Counted from the first letter of the stretch, positions 22,363-34,529 are shown. The stretch: 64,000 nucleotides of DNA from Symbiodinium natans (GCA_905221605.1 CAJNDS010000469.1:201001-265000); one strand, 5' to 3'. Translations and numbers: made by a program. The notes: generated from the letters alone by a model not told the origin.

Positions 22363-22834
22363 CTTGAGGGTTTAGGGTTTAGGGTTTAGCGTTTAGGGTT
22401 TAGGGTAACCCAGAGTAGACCCGTATCCCTTGTTTTTTTCAGGGTATAGGGTTCAGGGTTTAGGCTAACTAGGACCCAGAGTAGACCCTTATTCCTTTCT
22501 TTTTTTCTCAGGGTTTAGGATTTAGGGCTTGGGCACCCTTATTCCCCCTTGTTTTCAGGGTTTAGGGATTAGGGTAACTCGGGTTTAGGTGTAGGGTTTA
22601 GGGTTTAGGGTTTACTGTTTAGGGTTTAGGCTATTTAGGGTTTAGGGTTTAGCGTTTGGTTACGACTGGCATACTAAGGCTCTGGGCTTTTGGGATTCGG
22701 GAGGGGGAGGGATGTAACGATTTAGGGCTCGCAGCACCGTAGCAACCTGCAATCCGAGAGCCTCAGAACTGCACTGATGCCAGAAAGATTTCAAGAAAAC
22801 TAAACCCTGTCCCTGTAAACCCTGTAAACCCTAA

Positions 22835-23022
22835 ACCGCACAAACACGCACGCGCACACACACACACACACATGCTCTCGCTCGTTCTCGCTCTCTCTCT
22901 CTCTCTTTCTCTTTCTCTCTTTCTCTTTCTCTCTTTCTCTTTCTCGCTCTCTCTCTCTCTCTCTGTCTCTTTCTCTGTTCTCTTTCTCGTTCTCTTCATC
23001 TTTCTCTCTCTCTCTCTCTCGC

Positions 23023-23053
<31 letters not shown>

Positions 23054-23085
23054 TTTTGTTTCACTCTCTCTCTCTCTCTCTTTGA
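22835..23085. repeat. (CA)n and (TC)n microsatellite
   Basis: About 20 bp CA then roughly 220 bp of CT/TTTCTC. It gives long spurious Arg/Glu or Ser/Leu readings. Confidence 0.95.
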
Positions 23086-23307
23086 GAAAGGCGGGCAAGG
23101 ATGCAGGCCTTAACATTCGTTCACCCTCCGGCCTGCAGTTCAGGATTCAGGTCTGAAGCCTAAGCGCTACACCCCTGAGCCCTAGACACCAACTAAGCCC
23201 GAAACCCTGAGCCCTCCAAAAGACAAGACCAAACCCCATAAACTGTTAGCCTCCAAAAGCAAAAAATGGACAGCAAAGCCAAAAAACCCCTAAAACCCCA
23301 ATCTCTT

Positions 23308-23403
23308 CTAGGATGGCCCATAAATCCCTCAGGAAAACATCCCTGAGTATGATCCTCTTAAACCCAATAAAGGAGATGTGAAATATCCCGGGAGCCTACC
23401 TAG
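23308..23403. mobile_element. Family I element, free copy
   Basis: 96 bp, ends CTAGGATGGCCC and GGGAGCCTACCTAG, flanked by TCTT on both sides. Confidence 0.75.
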
Positions 23404-23700
23404 TCTTGATGCTTTGTTGCGAGGGAGTCGGGGACATCAACCCAGACCCTGGTCTGGAATCAGGGTGTTGGGTTTGCAGGGGTTGTGGGGGTTGCAGGGT
23501 GTGTAGGGTTTACAGGGTTTTTAGGGTTTATAGGGTTTATATTTATATTCACAGAGCTTGTAGGGTACAGGGTCTGTTTAAAGGGTTGATTTATAGGGTT
23601 TGTAGGGTTTGTAGGTTTAGGGTTTAAACCCTAAACCCTAAACCCTAAACCCTAAGCCCTAAGCCCTAAACCCTAAACCCTAAACCCTAAACCCTAAACC

Positions 23701-23761
23701 CTAAAAGGTTGCCAGGCCAGGGCGCCCATCAAGGCCAACCAGGTACACGGTCTCACCGATT
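23701..23761 (-). CDS. Exon island, possibly terminal
   Basis: 61 nt reading IGETVYLVGLDGRPGLATF then TAG, where the stop lies at the edge of telomeric repeats. Acceptor AACGCCAG|. Confidence 0.45.
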
Positions 23762-24346
23762 CTGGCGTTGGGAGGTTGGGTTTAGGGTTTAAGGTTTAGG
23801 GTTTAGGGTTTAGGGTTTAGGGTTTAGGGTTTAGGGCTTAGGGGTTAGGGTTTAGGGTTTCGGGTTTAGGGTCTAGGGTTTAGGGACTCAGTTGGCCCTA
23901 CAACCCTACAACAGTAAAGCATTTACAATCCCGACGCCTTCCACCACGTATAAAGCCTCAGAAACCCGAACCCTGGACGCAAGTTCCTCTCTTCTGCCTA
24001 GACCTCAAGATTCTAGCTGCAGCTCTTTCTGGGGTCCCCCCCAAAAAAACGAAATAAAGAAAAAGACACAACAAAAAAACACAGAAAGCAAAAACAAAAA
24101 AAATGAGCTACAAGCGGGGGCCCAGGTGGTGTGCAGCTCTCAACTTTCCACGAAACCATTCTGCCCCTAAACCTTGAACCCTGTTCTGGACAAGGAGCTT
24201 TGGGACTTGAGGGTAGAGTTTAGGGGATTTAGGGTTTAGGGTTTAGGGTTTAGGGCTTGGGGTTTCGCGTTTAGGGTTTAGGGGGTTTAGCGTTCAGCAC
24301 TTAGGGCTTAGGGTACCCCAAACCCTGAACCCTGAACCCTAAAAAC

Positions 24347-24433
24347 CGCATGCCACCATGGCTTGCCTGACAAAGTCGCCAATGGTCATCGAGGCGTGGT
24401 CGATGCCTCCGAGTACACCAACGGAGGAGACGT
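24347..24433 (-). CDS. Exon island, unknown protein
   Basis: 87 nt reading VGVLGGIDHASMTIGDFVRQ. The acceptor is CCTGCAG|AC and the donor is TGCG|GTTTTTAGG. Confidence 0.55.
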
Positions 24434-24557
24434 CTGCAGGGTGTGTTTGGGGTTTCGGGTTAAGTCATCATTGATTACCAGGGTTTGTGTGGTTCATAGG
24501 GTTTGCAGGGTTTTTAAGGGGGTTCACAGGGTTTTTGTAGGGCTTATAGGGTTTATT

Positions 24558-24683
24558 CCTGGTAGCCCCGTAGCCATAGGATAATAAGGGCACCCTTTTT
24601 GGAGGTTGGTTACTTTACAAGGGAACCTGAAACCAAAACAAAGGTTTTAGGATTTAGGGTTTAGGTACCACTGGGCTACCAAG
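24558..24683. mobile_element. Family A element with internal telomeric insertion
   Basis: The family text is interrupted after aaaccaaaacaaagg by ttttaggatttagggtttagg, then continues taccactgggctaccaag. Confidence 0.65.
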
Positions 24684-25297
24684 TATAGGGTATCGGACTG
24701 CATGCGGGGAGTTGACAGAATTATAAGGCTCTACATGGGCTCTCGGGTCGTAGGGGCCTTTTGAACTTTGTGGGGTTTAGGGTTTAGGGTTTAGGGTTCG
24801 CTCGATTTCAGGCCATACCACGAGCCTGTCATCATGCCTTAGAAACCCAAAATCCTAAACCCTAAACCCTAAATCCTAAACCCCTAAAAGCCCGAGCCCT
24901 GCACGCACGCCTCTACAGCGTGCAGGCCTCGTGCCTACCCCCAAGCTGATCCTTTGGGTGTTTAAGGTTTAAGATGTAGGGTTTAGGGTTTAGGGTTTAG
25001 ATGATTGAACTGAAATCGGGGTTTGCTGTTCAGGGCTTTAAGGTGTAGTACCTCACGGGGCGCATCTGCCCTTCGTAAGGTACAAGGAAACTCCAGGAAG
25101 GACCCCTAGGTTACAGGCCAAGGCCATAGGGTTTGGGGTTTACAGAGCTGATCTGTCAGAGTGTGCAGGCTCAAGCTAGGGTTTAGGGTTTAGAATTTAG
25201 GGTTTAGGGTTTAGGGTTTAGGGTTTAGGGTTTAGGGATTGGCGTTTTGGGGTTTAGGCTTTAGGGTTTAGGGTTTGGGGTTTAGGCTTTCAGGGTT

Positions 25298-25375
25298 TCA
25301 GGGCTGCAGCCCTGAGATTCCCCCGCCAGCGTCGAGCATGTCGGAGGCTTCTCCGTTGGGGGAGTAGCGCGGGGC
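25298..25375 (-). CDS. Exon island, possibly terminal
   Basis: 78 nt reading APRYSPNGEASDMLDAGGGI, stop TGA. Acceptor AAGCTGCCAG|. Confidence 0.45.
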   Translation of the reverse strand, partial: APRYSPNGEASDMLDAGGGISGLQP

Positions 25376-25419
25376 CTGGCAGCTTCTAAAAGGTTTCGTA
25401 TACATCTGAAATCTAGAAA

Positions 25420-25530
25420 TACATAAATGTATCTATATGTCTGTGTACACATATATATATATATGTCTGTGTATATGTATACACATCTATATATATATAT
25501 ATATATAATTTATATAATATATGTATAAGA
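25420..25530. repeat. (TA)n/(TG)n microsatellite
   Basis: Interrupted TATA/TGTA tracts. Confidence 0.9.
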
Positions 25531-25893
25531 ATCTGCGAGCTCACTTTGGACCTTGGACATTCTGTGGTTGGGCCCAGGGATAGGACACTCTGGGTTGGGC
25601 ACTCCAGAGTCAGACGCCAAAAGTTTTTAGGGTTTCAGGGTTTAGGGTTTAGGGTTCAGGGTTTAGGGTTTAGGGTTCAGGGTTTAGGGATGATACTCTG
25701 GGATTAGGAACTCCAGAGGCACGCCGAGTCGGCCCACCCCCTGTGTGACGGGATGCAGGCTGCAGGACTGAGGTTCCGCTGAGCCCGGTGGGCTACACCA
25801 AACCTTAAACCCTAAACCCTAACATCAAGCCCCAAGCCCCCAAGCACCTAAGCCTAAAACCTAAAATCAAGACCCTGTAGACAAACCCTAAAC

Positions 25894-25980
25894 CTTGGGA
25901 TGCTTCCCCTTAGGCCCTTATACGGGGGGGTAGTATAATCCCTATTCAGGGCTGTTAGTACAAAGGGGCAACATCCCAAC
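25894..25980. mobile_element. Family B element
   Basis: cttgggatgcttcccctta ... gggctgttagtacaaaggggcaacatcccaa. Confidence 0.55.
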
Positions 25981-26125
25981 CCTTAAACTCTAAGCCCCAA
26001 ACCCTAAACCCTAAATCCTACACCCTAGACCCTAAACCCTAAGCTTTCCCTTCACCAGGCTTTAAGGACTTCCCTCCTAAACCGTAAAAAACCTTGAAAC
26101 CCTGAAACTCCAACCCCCCCCCCCC

Positions 26126-26193
26126 TCAGCTGTGGCCTGCAAAGCCACGAAGACGTCGTAGAGCCACTCCATCAACTCGGGCCCGTCCTTTAC
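26126..26193 (-). CDS. Exon island ending at a G-run
   Basis: Reads VKDGPELMEWLYDVFVALQA. The acceptor is AGCTTCAG|GTA. The 3' end runs into about 14 G on the coding strand, so the donor is not readable. Confidence 0.55.
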
Positions 26194-27063
26194 CTGAAGC
26201 TTCGGGTGCTCGGGTTGAGGGTTTAGGGCTTCGGGTCCAGGGTTTAGGGTTTGGGGCTTCGGGTTTTGGGTTTAGGGCTTAGGGTTTAGGGTTGAGCGTT
26301 TAGGGCTTAGGGTGGAGGGTTTAGGGCTTGGTTTAGGGTATCAGGGTTGAGGGCTTAGGGTGGAGAGGACTGCATGGCTTTGTCGAGCGTAATGGGGTTA
26401 TAGGGCTTACTGCTTTCAGCTGGGTCGAGTGCGATCTGGCTTTAAATAGTTGATATTATATAGGGTTTACAAGGTTTGGGTTGTAGACTTAGGCTGGTGT
26501 GGGGCAAACAGGGTCCGCAATGTTTAGAGGTCCCTAAACCCTAAACCCTAAACCCTAAACCCTAAACCCTAAACCCTAAACCCCAAACCCTAAAGGGTTC
26601 AAGGGCTTGCGGGGCGTATGCAGAGCTCCGCAGCGTGTGAATACCATCTATAGGGCCAAGGGCTTAGGGCTCAGGCTTAGGGCTCACGAAAAGGTTCAGC
26701 AAGAGTCTGGCGGGCTGATGTTAGAAGAATGGCCCTCTTTTGGGATTGGGACTCAGGCTTTTGGGTTTAGGGTATACATAACCCTAAGCCTAAAACCCTA
26801 ACCCTAAAACCCTAAACCTGCATGTGCCTCGGGTCGCCAATAGGACCAGGGCGCTTCGGGTTAGCGTTCTCACCTGCCAATTTGTAAAGCTACGGGCAAG
26901 CCCTCAACACTATACCCGAAATCCCTGAAACCTCACAGCCCACATAGCAAGGTCTAAGATTTAGGGCTTGGGAGCTAGGTTACGCGGTCTGCTAAACTCT
27001 GTCAACGCCTGACCCTTAGCCCTCTAACCCTAACCCTAAACCCTAAACCCTAAACCCTAAAGC

Positions 27064-27142
27064 CTGTCCCTGCCCACAACCGCCACCAAGGTGCGGGGCA
27101 GCAAATCTGGCGTGCCACTGAGTGCCTGGCCCCAGGTATAAG
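27064..27142 (-). CDS. Exon island, unknown protein
   Basis: 79 nt reading WGQALSGTPDLLPRTLVAVV. The acceptor is CCTGTGCAG| and the donor is GACAG|GCTTTAGGG (GC type). Confidence 0.5.
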
Positions 27143-27194
27143 CTGCACAGGATATCTAGGGTACTTGGAGGCTCGTGGTGCTCATTGGCCAATT

Positions 27195-27291
27195 TTTACT
27201 GTACTTATCACCATGTTAGGGCACTTAAGGGGCTTATAAGTGGGTTATAAGCACAGATATAATTGCTAAATAAGTACCATGAACCTCCAAG
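27195..27291. mobile_element. Family C element
   Basis: Close match to 8-115, including ttagggcacttaaggggctt and accatgaacctccaag. Confidence 0.6.
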
Positions 27292-27984
27292 TATGGGGGT
27301 TCGAGATCGTTGATATCCCTCTTCCCACAAGGACGAGCCTTCTTCCTCCAGCATCTGCTCACTTTCCGCACTCAACCCCAAACCCATCCTTGCCCTGCAT
27401 GCTCTTAGGGTTTAGGGTTTAGGGTTTAGGGTTTAGGGTTTAGGGTTTAGGGTTTAGGGTTTAGGGTTTAGGGGTTAGGGGTTTAGGGTTTAGGGGTTTA
27501 GGGGTTTAGGGGTTTAGGTTTTAGGGTTTAGGGCTTTTCGGGATACCCATAATCAGCACGCACACAAGCCCTCGCTTTTGGCTCGGGTCTTCTCGCTTGC
27601 TCGGGATGACCCCCAGCATTTCTCAAACAGGCTGCACCTACGCCACAGGCTTGACGGGGGGGGGGGTTGGGTTTAAGGGTTTAGGGTTTAGGGTTTAGGG
27701 TTTAGGGTTTATAGGGTTTAGGGTTTATAGGGTTTAGGGTTTAGGGTTTAAGCTTTCATGGGTTTCCCTACTACCGCCCTCTATACTGCCCCCCCCCCCC
27801 CCATAGGTTCCCCCTAAAATGACCTTAATTAGGCTTCATCATCATTATCCCTAGATAGCCTTGATTACGCGGGGAGGTGGAGGTGGGGGGGGGGGAGAGG
27901 GGGGGGGTATAGAGTGGGGTAGTAGGGGAACCCATGAGCCCTTCCCATGTTCAGGAGCTTGTGTAGAAAACCCTAAGCCTGCAC

Positions 27985-28086
27985 CTTGGGATGATCCCCC
28001 TTATACTAACAGTCCTTAATAGGGATTCTAGTGCCCCCTATTATAATCCCTATCAAGGACTGTTAGTAGAAGGAGGAACATCCCAG
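27985..28086. mobile_element. Family B element, best-preserved hairpin
   Basis: Arms of about 40 bp: cttgggatgatcccccttatactaacagtccttaataggga against its complement, central loop about 20 bp. Confidence 0.75.
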
Positions 28087-28188
28087 CCTACACCCCCCCA
28101 AACTCGCAACCGACAACTTCTGGCGGCCGCGGTGCGTTGCCCGCACGCCCACTTTTGGCTGAACGACGAACTTCAGCCACCTGTGCTG

Positions 28189-28422
28189 CTTGGAGGTTCA
28201 GGGTATTTATAACCCTAACTATAACTGTACGTATAAGCCCCCTGAAGTCCCCCAAAGTAGGTTAGAAGTGGACTTACACCAAGTGCTGCTTGGCTGCGCA
28301 GTTCTCTTGGTAGGGTCAGATGGGGCCTTACGAAAATGAGGGACCCCTAATTAGTATAGACCCCAAGATAGTAGGATTCCCTTGTGATAAGGACCCCAAT
28401 AAGGTACCCCTAATTTCGGAAA
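28189..28422. mobile_element. Family C remnant followed by family F element
   Basis: CTTGGAGGTTCAGGG...CACCAAG at 28189-28283, then tacgaaaatgagggacccctaat...ggtacccctaatttcg at 28330-28422. Confidence 0.5.
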
Positions 28423-28946
28423 CACCAAAGGTAGAAATGTAGGAGAATATGAAGGTGCCTACTTCCTGCTTTCCCTAAAAAAAGAGCCGGTTAGTTGAGA
28501 GAGTGCTGACCAGGCGTCTGAGCCCCATTAACAATAAACCCAAGGAGAAAGGCAACCAGGGTTTAGGGGTTTAGGCTTTAGGCTTTAGGCTTTAGGGTTT
28601 AGGGTTTGGGGTTTAGGGTTTGGGGTCGGGTTTAGGGCTAGGGTTTAGGGTATAGGTATCTTGTTTTTCTTGTTCGCTTGATCCAAGAACGCAGAAACAC
28701 ACACAAAAAAAAAAAAAAAAACAGACAGCCACTGGGCTCCCTAACAAACGAAAACCTGCGGGGAACGCTGAACCCTGAACCCCAAATTGACTCAAAACCC
28801 TAAACATCCTAGTTTAGGGGGCTAAGTGCCTAAGACCTAAACCTCAACCCCTAAACCCTAAACCCGAAACCCTGACCCCTAAACCCTAAACCCTAAACCC
28901 TAAACCCTAAACCCTAAACCCTAAACCCTAAACCCTAAACCCTAAC

Positions 28947-29022
28947 CCGAAGCTCGAGGGCTCAAGGTCGGAGCTGTCTGCGGAGTGGAGGAGTTGAGGA
29001 CTTCGGGCTGGAGACTTGAAGC
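28947..29022 (-). CDS. Exon island, Ser/Pro-rich
   Basis: 76 nt (LQPEVLNSSTPQTAPTLSPR), acceptor CTCTAAG|GCT, donor TCGG|GTTAGGG. Confidence 0.4.
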
Positions 29023-29191
29023 CTTAGAGGGGTTGGGGGGTTCAGGTTCACCCTAAACCCTAAACTCTCAGCTCTAAACCCTAAACCCTAAACCCTAAAC
29101 CCTAAACCCTAAACCCTAAACCCTAAACCCTAAACCCGGGTTCGGGGCTTGTAAGGGCTGTAGGCTTTGGAACCTTTTCCGCGCTCTGGGC

Positions 29192-29333
29192 CTGGAGGTT
29201 CAGGGTACTGATAACTCCAATGATAACTGTATTTATAAGCCCCCTAAGTCCTCTACGTAGGCTACAAGTAGACTTATAACCCTAAACCCTAAACCCTAGA
29301 AATTGGGGTTAGAAGTACCCATGAACCTTCAAG
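29192..29333. mobile_element. Family C element with telomeric insertion
   Basis: CTGGAGGTTCAGGGTAC...AAGTACCCATGAACCTTCAAG, with three CCCTAAA units inside at about 29278-29299. Confidence 0.6.
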
Positions 29334-29442
29334 TGGGCCTGCGTTTCAGGAAATCATGCCGAAACCCTAAACCCTAAACCCTAAACCCTGAACCTTAAAC
29401 CCGAAACCCTGAACCTTAAACCCGAAACCCTAAACCCTAAAC

Positions 29443-29493
29443 CCTGGGCCGAGCGGCTGCTGCATCGACGTCCCACTGCTGATGAAAGCATGC
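29443..29493 (-). CDS. 51-nt exon candidate
   Basis: 17 codons (ACFHQQWDVDAAAARPR) between CCCCAAAG| and CCAGG|GTTTAGG. Confidence 0.4.
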
Positions 29494-29505
29494 CTTTGGG
29501 GTTGA

Positions 29506-29700
29506 GGTGGGGCTTGGGGTTTGGGGTTTGGGGTTTGGGGTTTGGGGTTTGGGGTTTGGGGTTTGGGGTTTGGGGTTTGGGGTTTGGGGTTTGGGGTTTG
29601 GGGTTTGGGGTTTGGGGTTTGGGGTTTGGGGTTTGGGGTTTGGGGGTTGGGGTTGGGGTTTGGGGTTTGGGGTTTGGGGTTTAGGGTTTAGGTTTAGGGT
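29506..29700 (+). repeat. TTTGGGG array
   Basis: About 24 units of the TTTGGGG variant, then TTTAGGG. It gives a spurious Gly/Val/Trp reading on the plus strand. Confidence 0.95.
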
Positions 29701-30596
29701 TTAGGGTTTTAGGGTTTAGGGTTAGGGTGAGTTGTTAATTTAGGGTTTGGGGTTGAGAGTTTGCGAGGACGGGAACTCGCTGAGGGGGGGGGGGGGGGGG
29801 GGGGGGGGATTCTCGACTGCTAGGAATCACTTCTTGGGGGGGATCTTTTTGGGTTTAGGGTTTAGGGTTTAGGGTTTAGGGCTTGTTCGGGTGTAGAAAC
29901 GGGGGCAATTTGTGCAAAAACATCATGTGACATGTGAGACTAGCATGCCTTGTTGAACCTGGAGCCATGAGGTGATCAGATCTGCCAAAAAGGAACGTCC
30001 AGAATACCAGCGAAGACGTGATCAACTCAGCTTTATAAGGTGCGCGCAAGCCACAGACGTACCTCGATAAGCCCGCATAACCGAGAGAGCGAGCGAGAGA
30101 GAGAGAGAGAGAGAGATCGAAAAACCCAAAACCTCAACCCCACAAAAAAACCCTTAAATCCCTGAACAGCCCCACTTAAAAAAAAACACCTAAACACCCT
30201 ATACGCCTACAAGTGCCACCTCCAGAAGCTGCTTAGCCATCACCGCACACTTGGGTCCCGCAGACCTCCCGCCCTAGACCCCCTAAACCCTAAACCCTAA
30301 ACCCTAAACCCTAAACCCTAAACCCTAAACCCTAAACCCTAAACCCTAAACCCTAAACCCTAAACCCTAAACCCTAAACCCTAAACCCTAAACCCTAAAC
30401 CCAAGACATTCAAAAACACATAACCCAGAAGCCCTAAGCATGAAGGTGGCTCTGAAATCCATCACCCTAAACCCTAAACATACCTTTCAAAAAACAAAAG
30501 AACCCCTAAACAATGCCTTAAAAACACTAAAACCCTAGAACAACCCTAGGAAGCCCTGAAAACGCCTAAACCCTCTAAACTCGCTGAACCCTCAAC

Positions 30597-30700
30597 CAGG
30601 CGGGTGGCAAGTAATTGCGGAAGAAGTTGTCATTGAAGAATGCAACGTCGGCCTCGCGGCAGCCTGCGATGAACTTTGTGGGCATCCAGAACCCCAAACC
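30597..30700 (-). CDS. 104-nt exon island, unknown protein
   Basis: Reads FIAGCREADVAFFNDNFFRN, a clear coding signature. The acceptor is AGACCAG|GGT and the donor is CCTG|GTTGAGGG. Confidence 0.6.
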
Positions 30701-31328
30701 CTGGTCTAGGGTTTAGTGGGCTCAGGGCTTAGGTTGTAGGGCTTATAGTCTCCAGAGTTTGGGGTTTCGGGTTTTGGGAGCTATGCGCTCCAGTTGCAGT
30801 ACAGTAGGCTTAAGTCTTAAACCCCCCACAGCACTAAACCCTAGTGATCTGTAGGGCTGGGTTAAGGGCTCAGGTTTCTGACGGTTTGGGGGGGGGGGGG
30901 GGGATGCAATTGGCAACTCCGTAAGCCGAAACCCTAGACCCTAAACCCTTAAACCCTTAAATCCCTAAACCCTAAACCCTAAACCCTTAAACCCTTAAAC
31001 CCTAAACCCTGAGGTTCATAGCTCGGGATTGGGAAGTTGAAGGTCTAGGGCCTAGGGCTGGAGAAGAGATCCTAATTTAGGGTTTAGGGTTTAGGGTTTA
31101 GGGTGTCGGGCTCGGGGTTTTGGGGTGTAGGTATTGGGCTGAAAAGAGTTTAGGGTTTGGGGTTTGGCCCCAAACCCACACCCCTTAACCTACGAAAGTA
31201 TAATACAAACGGAGCCTAAGGGAGGATTTACCATACCAATGATTTTTTGTTTAAGGGTAGGCCCTAGGGGTATGTTGAATATTTGTTAGACTCTTGGCAT
31301 CTTTTTGGGTCCTTGTGACAATACGGCA

Positions 31329-31466
31329 CCTGCTAGAGTTGACCGTAATTAAACCCTAAACCCTAAACCCTAAACCCTAAACCCTAAACCCTAAACCCTA
31401 AACCCTAAACCCTAAACCCTACACCCTAAACCCTAAACCCTAAACCCTCCTGGTAGAGTTGACTGT
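31329..31466. repeat. Telomeric array flanked by an 18-bp duplication
   Basis: cctgctagagttgaccgt at 31329-31346 and cctggtagagttgactgt at 31449-31466 bracket about fourteen CCCTAAA units. Confidence 0.75.
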
Positions 31467-31608
31467 CCAACTCAACTGCAAGCCATATGTTCGGCAAAAT
31501 TGCCTCACCGCGGTGAAGCAAATACTGAACCAGCAGCCCTCAAATTTGACGCCTAAACCCTAAACCCTAAACCCTAAATCCTAAACCCCTAAACCCTAAA
31601 CCCTAAAC

Positions 31609-31697
31609 CCCGAAGACCAAGTTCCGGGCCCGCAGGGGCTTGCTGGATCTCCGCGATGTTGGCCGAGCCTCAGGAGCTTCCGGGTCTAAGTCCATTA
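31609..31697 (-). CDS. Exon island, unknown protein
   Basis: 89 nt (LDPEAPEARPTSRRSSKPLR), acceptor CACCAAAG|, donor TTCGGG|GTTTAGG. Confidence 0.5.
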
Positions 31698-33176
31698 CTT
31701 TGGTGGGTTTAGGGTTTAGGGTTTAGGGTTTAGGGTTTAGGGTTTAGGGTTTAGGGTTCAGGTTTTAGGGTTAAAAGTAGCGTTATAAGCACCCGAAAAA
31801 GGTTCTAAGTTACAACTGTAGTTGCCCTACTTATATATACACAAAAACTTCCAAGAAAATCCTAAATCCTTCTGACGCACCAGGCCTGAACCGAGCCTCT
31901 AAACCCCAGATGAGCCCCAAACCCACCCGAAACCCTAAACCCTAAGCCCTAAACCCGAAACCCTAAACCCCAAACCCTAAACCGTAAACCCTAAACCCTA
32001 AACCGTAAACCCTAAACAGTAAACCCTTACTTTGAACCTGAACCCCATAAAGCCAGAGTTTGAGGGTGCGTGTGCCGGGTGCCCTGGCAGGGTTTGGTGT
32101 CATTGCAAGAACCTCCATCAGGGGCCATCACAGGGGCTCTCGCTGGAACCTCTAAACATCTCCCTAAACCCTAAACCCTACACACTAAACCCTAAACCCT
32201 AAACATTTGAAGCCCTAATCCCCTTAAGAAGGGTTCGAAAGTTGGGTTCTGGGGATCATAATCGGGGCTTCTAAGGGATGCTAAGTAGACTTGCCAGCTT
32301 CTAAGTATATCTGCGGTTGCTTAAGATACGGGTACCTGGGCAGTACCCTAAACCCTAAACCCTAAACCCTAAACATCTAAAGCTTCTGCAGTATTCTTGT
32401 ATGCACATAGATGTGCTGCCACGCACGGATGTAGCCCAACTATGTCGCAGCCGCACGCCCCTCGCGCCAAGCGCTCCACTAAAAAAAGACCCTTCGACAC
32501 TTCATCGCAACAGAGCCCACCCTAAGCCCAAAAAAGACCTCAACCCTAAACCCTAAACAGGGTTTAGGGTTTAGAGCCGGGTTTTAACCCTACAAATCTA
32601 AACCCCAAAGCATGTTTCGACGTCAGGGCTTCGGGCTGCAGACCCTTTAGTCGCCAGACGCACGCGACGCCACAAGGCTCACGGAGGCCAGATAGTGCAA
32701 GACCCTGATAGCCCTAAACCCTAAACCCTAAACCCTAAACCCTAAACCCTGAACCCTAAATTGCCTGAAGGGCTTCTTAAGGGAACCTAAACCCCCCAAA
32801 AAGGGAAGAGTACTACTGGGCATCTTGGGTTTCGGGTTTAGGGTGTAGGGTTTGGGCTCAAGGCTCGAAGCTGCAAGCCCTAACATGGCCCGAATCCACA
32901 GCCCGGCAGGGCTTCTCTTGGGGTTTAGGGTTTATAGGGTTTAGGGTTTAGGGTTTAGGGTTTAGGGTTTAGGGTTTAGGGTTTAGGGTTTAGGGTTTAG
33001 GGTTTAGAACCCAAAAAAGCGGGGACCATAGAACCCATGGAACCATAAAACCCTTGGGCCGAAATCCTGGACCCTCAACCCTACACCGCAAACCCTAAAC
33101 CCTAAGTCCTAAGTCCTAAGCCTCAATCCCCAGGCCCCACACAATAACCCTAAACCCTAAACCCTAAACCCTAAAC

Positions 33177-33304
33177 CAACAATAACCATAAACACCCTTT
33201 CTATGGTTCATTTTGGGGTGCCCAAGTGGCGGAAAGAGTTCACGGGAGCTAGCAGACCGCCCCTCCGGTAAGTCTTCAGGGGCATCATGTCTGTCTCCAA
33301 GTAC
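33177..33304 (-). CDS. 128-nt exon island, unknown protein
   Basis: Reads GDRHDAPEDLPEGRSASSRE. The acceptor is AACGACAAG|GTA and the donor is TTGTTG|GTTTAGG. Confidence 0.55.
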
Positions 33305-33312
33305 CTTGTCGT

Positions 33313-33530
33313 TGGGGTTTAGGGTTTAGGGTTTAGGGTTTAGGGTTTAGGGTTTAGGGTTTAGGGTTTAGGGTTTAGGGTTTAGGGTTTAGGGTTTAGG
33401 GTTTAGGGTTTAGGGTTTAGGGTTTAGGGTTTAGGGTTTAGGGTTTAGGGTTTAGGGTTTAGGGTTTAGGGTTTAGGGTTTAGGGTTTAGGGTTTAGGGT
33501 TTAGGGTTTAGGGTTCAGGGTTTAGGGTTT
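33313..33530 (+). repeat. TTTAGGG array
   Basis: About 30 almost perfect units. Confidence 0.95.
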
Positions 33531-33720
33531 GGGCAAGTGGAATCGCCCCTTAGCATCCCTAAACCCTAAACCCTAAACCCTAAACCCTAAACCCTAAACC
33601 CTAAACCCTAAACCCTAAACCCTAAACCCTGAACCCTAAACCCTAAACCCTAAACCTCACTTGTTCTCTCTCCCTCTCCTCTTTCCCTCTCTCTCCATCT
33701 CTCTGTCCCTGTCTCGATCC

Positions 33721-33820
33721 CTAGGATTGCCCATAAAACCCTTCTGAGAAACATTCCTGTAGGGGATAGGATTAGGGGGACCCTTGGGGACATGGACCCT
33801 CTGAATAAGGTCCCTGTTTG

Positions 33821-33851
<31 letters not shown>

Positions 33852-33961
33852 GAGAGAGAGAGAAGAGGGTTCAGAAGGGTTCCCGTGTAAGGGTCCCCCT
33901 TATCCTACCTAGGATCCTGACCAAGAAGAGAAAATGCAAAATATTCCTAGGGTCTACCGAG
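33721..33961. mobile_element. Family I element carrying a nested TIR element
   Basis: Outer ends CTAGGATTGCCC and GGTCTACCGAG with ATCC duplicated. Inside, at about 33765-33912, arms taggattagggggaccctt and aagggtcccccttatccta enclose a (GA)n tract. Confidence 0.65.
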
Positions 33962-34474
33962 ATCCCTATCTTTGTCTACCCTACACCCGAAACCCTAAAC
34001 CCTAAACCCCAAACCCTAAACCCTAAACCCTAAACCCTAAACCCTAAACCCTAAACCCTAAACCCTAAACCCTAAACCCTAAACCTTGAACCCTAAACCC
34101 TAAACCCTAAACCCTAACCCTAAACCCTAAACCCTAAATCAGGGGAGATGAGGGCTTCAGGGACCCGAGATGCCTGTAAACCCCAAATGTTTTATGGGGC
34201 ACCCCCCGGTGGGCCCCACAAGGGAACCATAAGCTTTGAGAAGAGGTCCTGTGTAGGCTTTAGGGTGTAGGGTTTAGGGTATAGGGTTTAGGGTTACTAT
34301 TGGGTTTAGCAGCCCTAAAGCCGAAACTCCGAACGCCTCAACTCCCAAAGCCCTGAACGTGCGAAAGCCCCTAAACCCTAAACCCTAAACCCCAAACCCC
34401 AAACCCTAAACCCTAAACCCTAAACCCTAAACCCTAAACCCTAAACCCTAAACCCTAAACCCTAAACCCTAAAC

Positions 34475-34529
34475 CAAGCTCCTTGCATGGTTCAGACCAA
34501 GGCACGCTTCCAAGATACCATCCATCTTC
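34475..34529 (-). CDS. 55-nt exon island
   Basis: EDGWYLGSVPWSEPCKEL between GCCATCCCAG| and GCTTG|GTTTAGG, the cleanest CAG / GTTTAG pair among the islands. Confidence 0.55.

Noticed and set aside
22763..23156. Arg/Glu-rich (minus) and Ser/Leu-rich (plus) proteins
   Set aside because: Produced by the (TC)n microsatellite; no flanking coding support.
29490..29704. Gly-Val-Trp repeat protein
   Set aside because: Translation of a pure TTTGGGG array; all three frames give similar readings.
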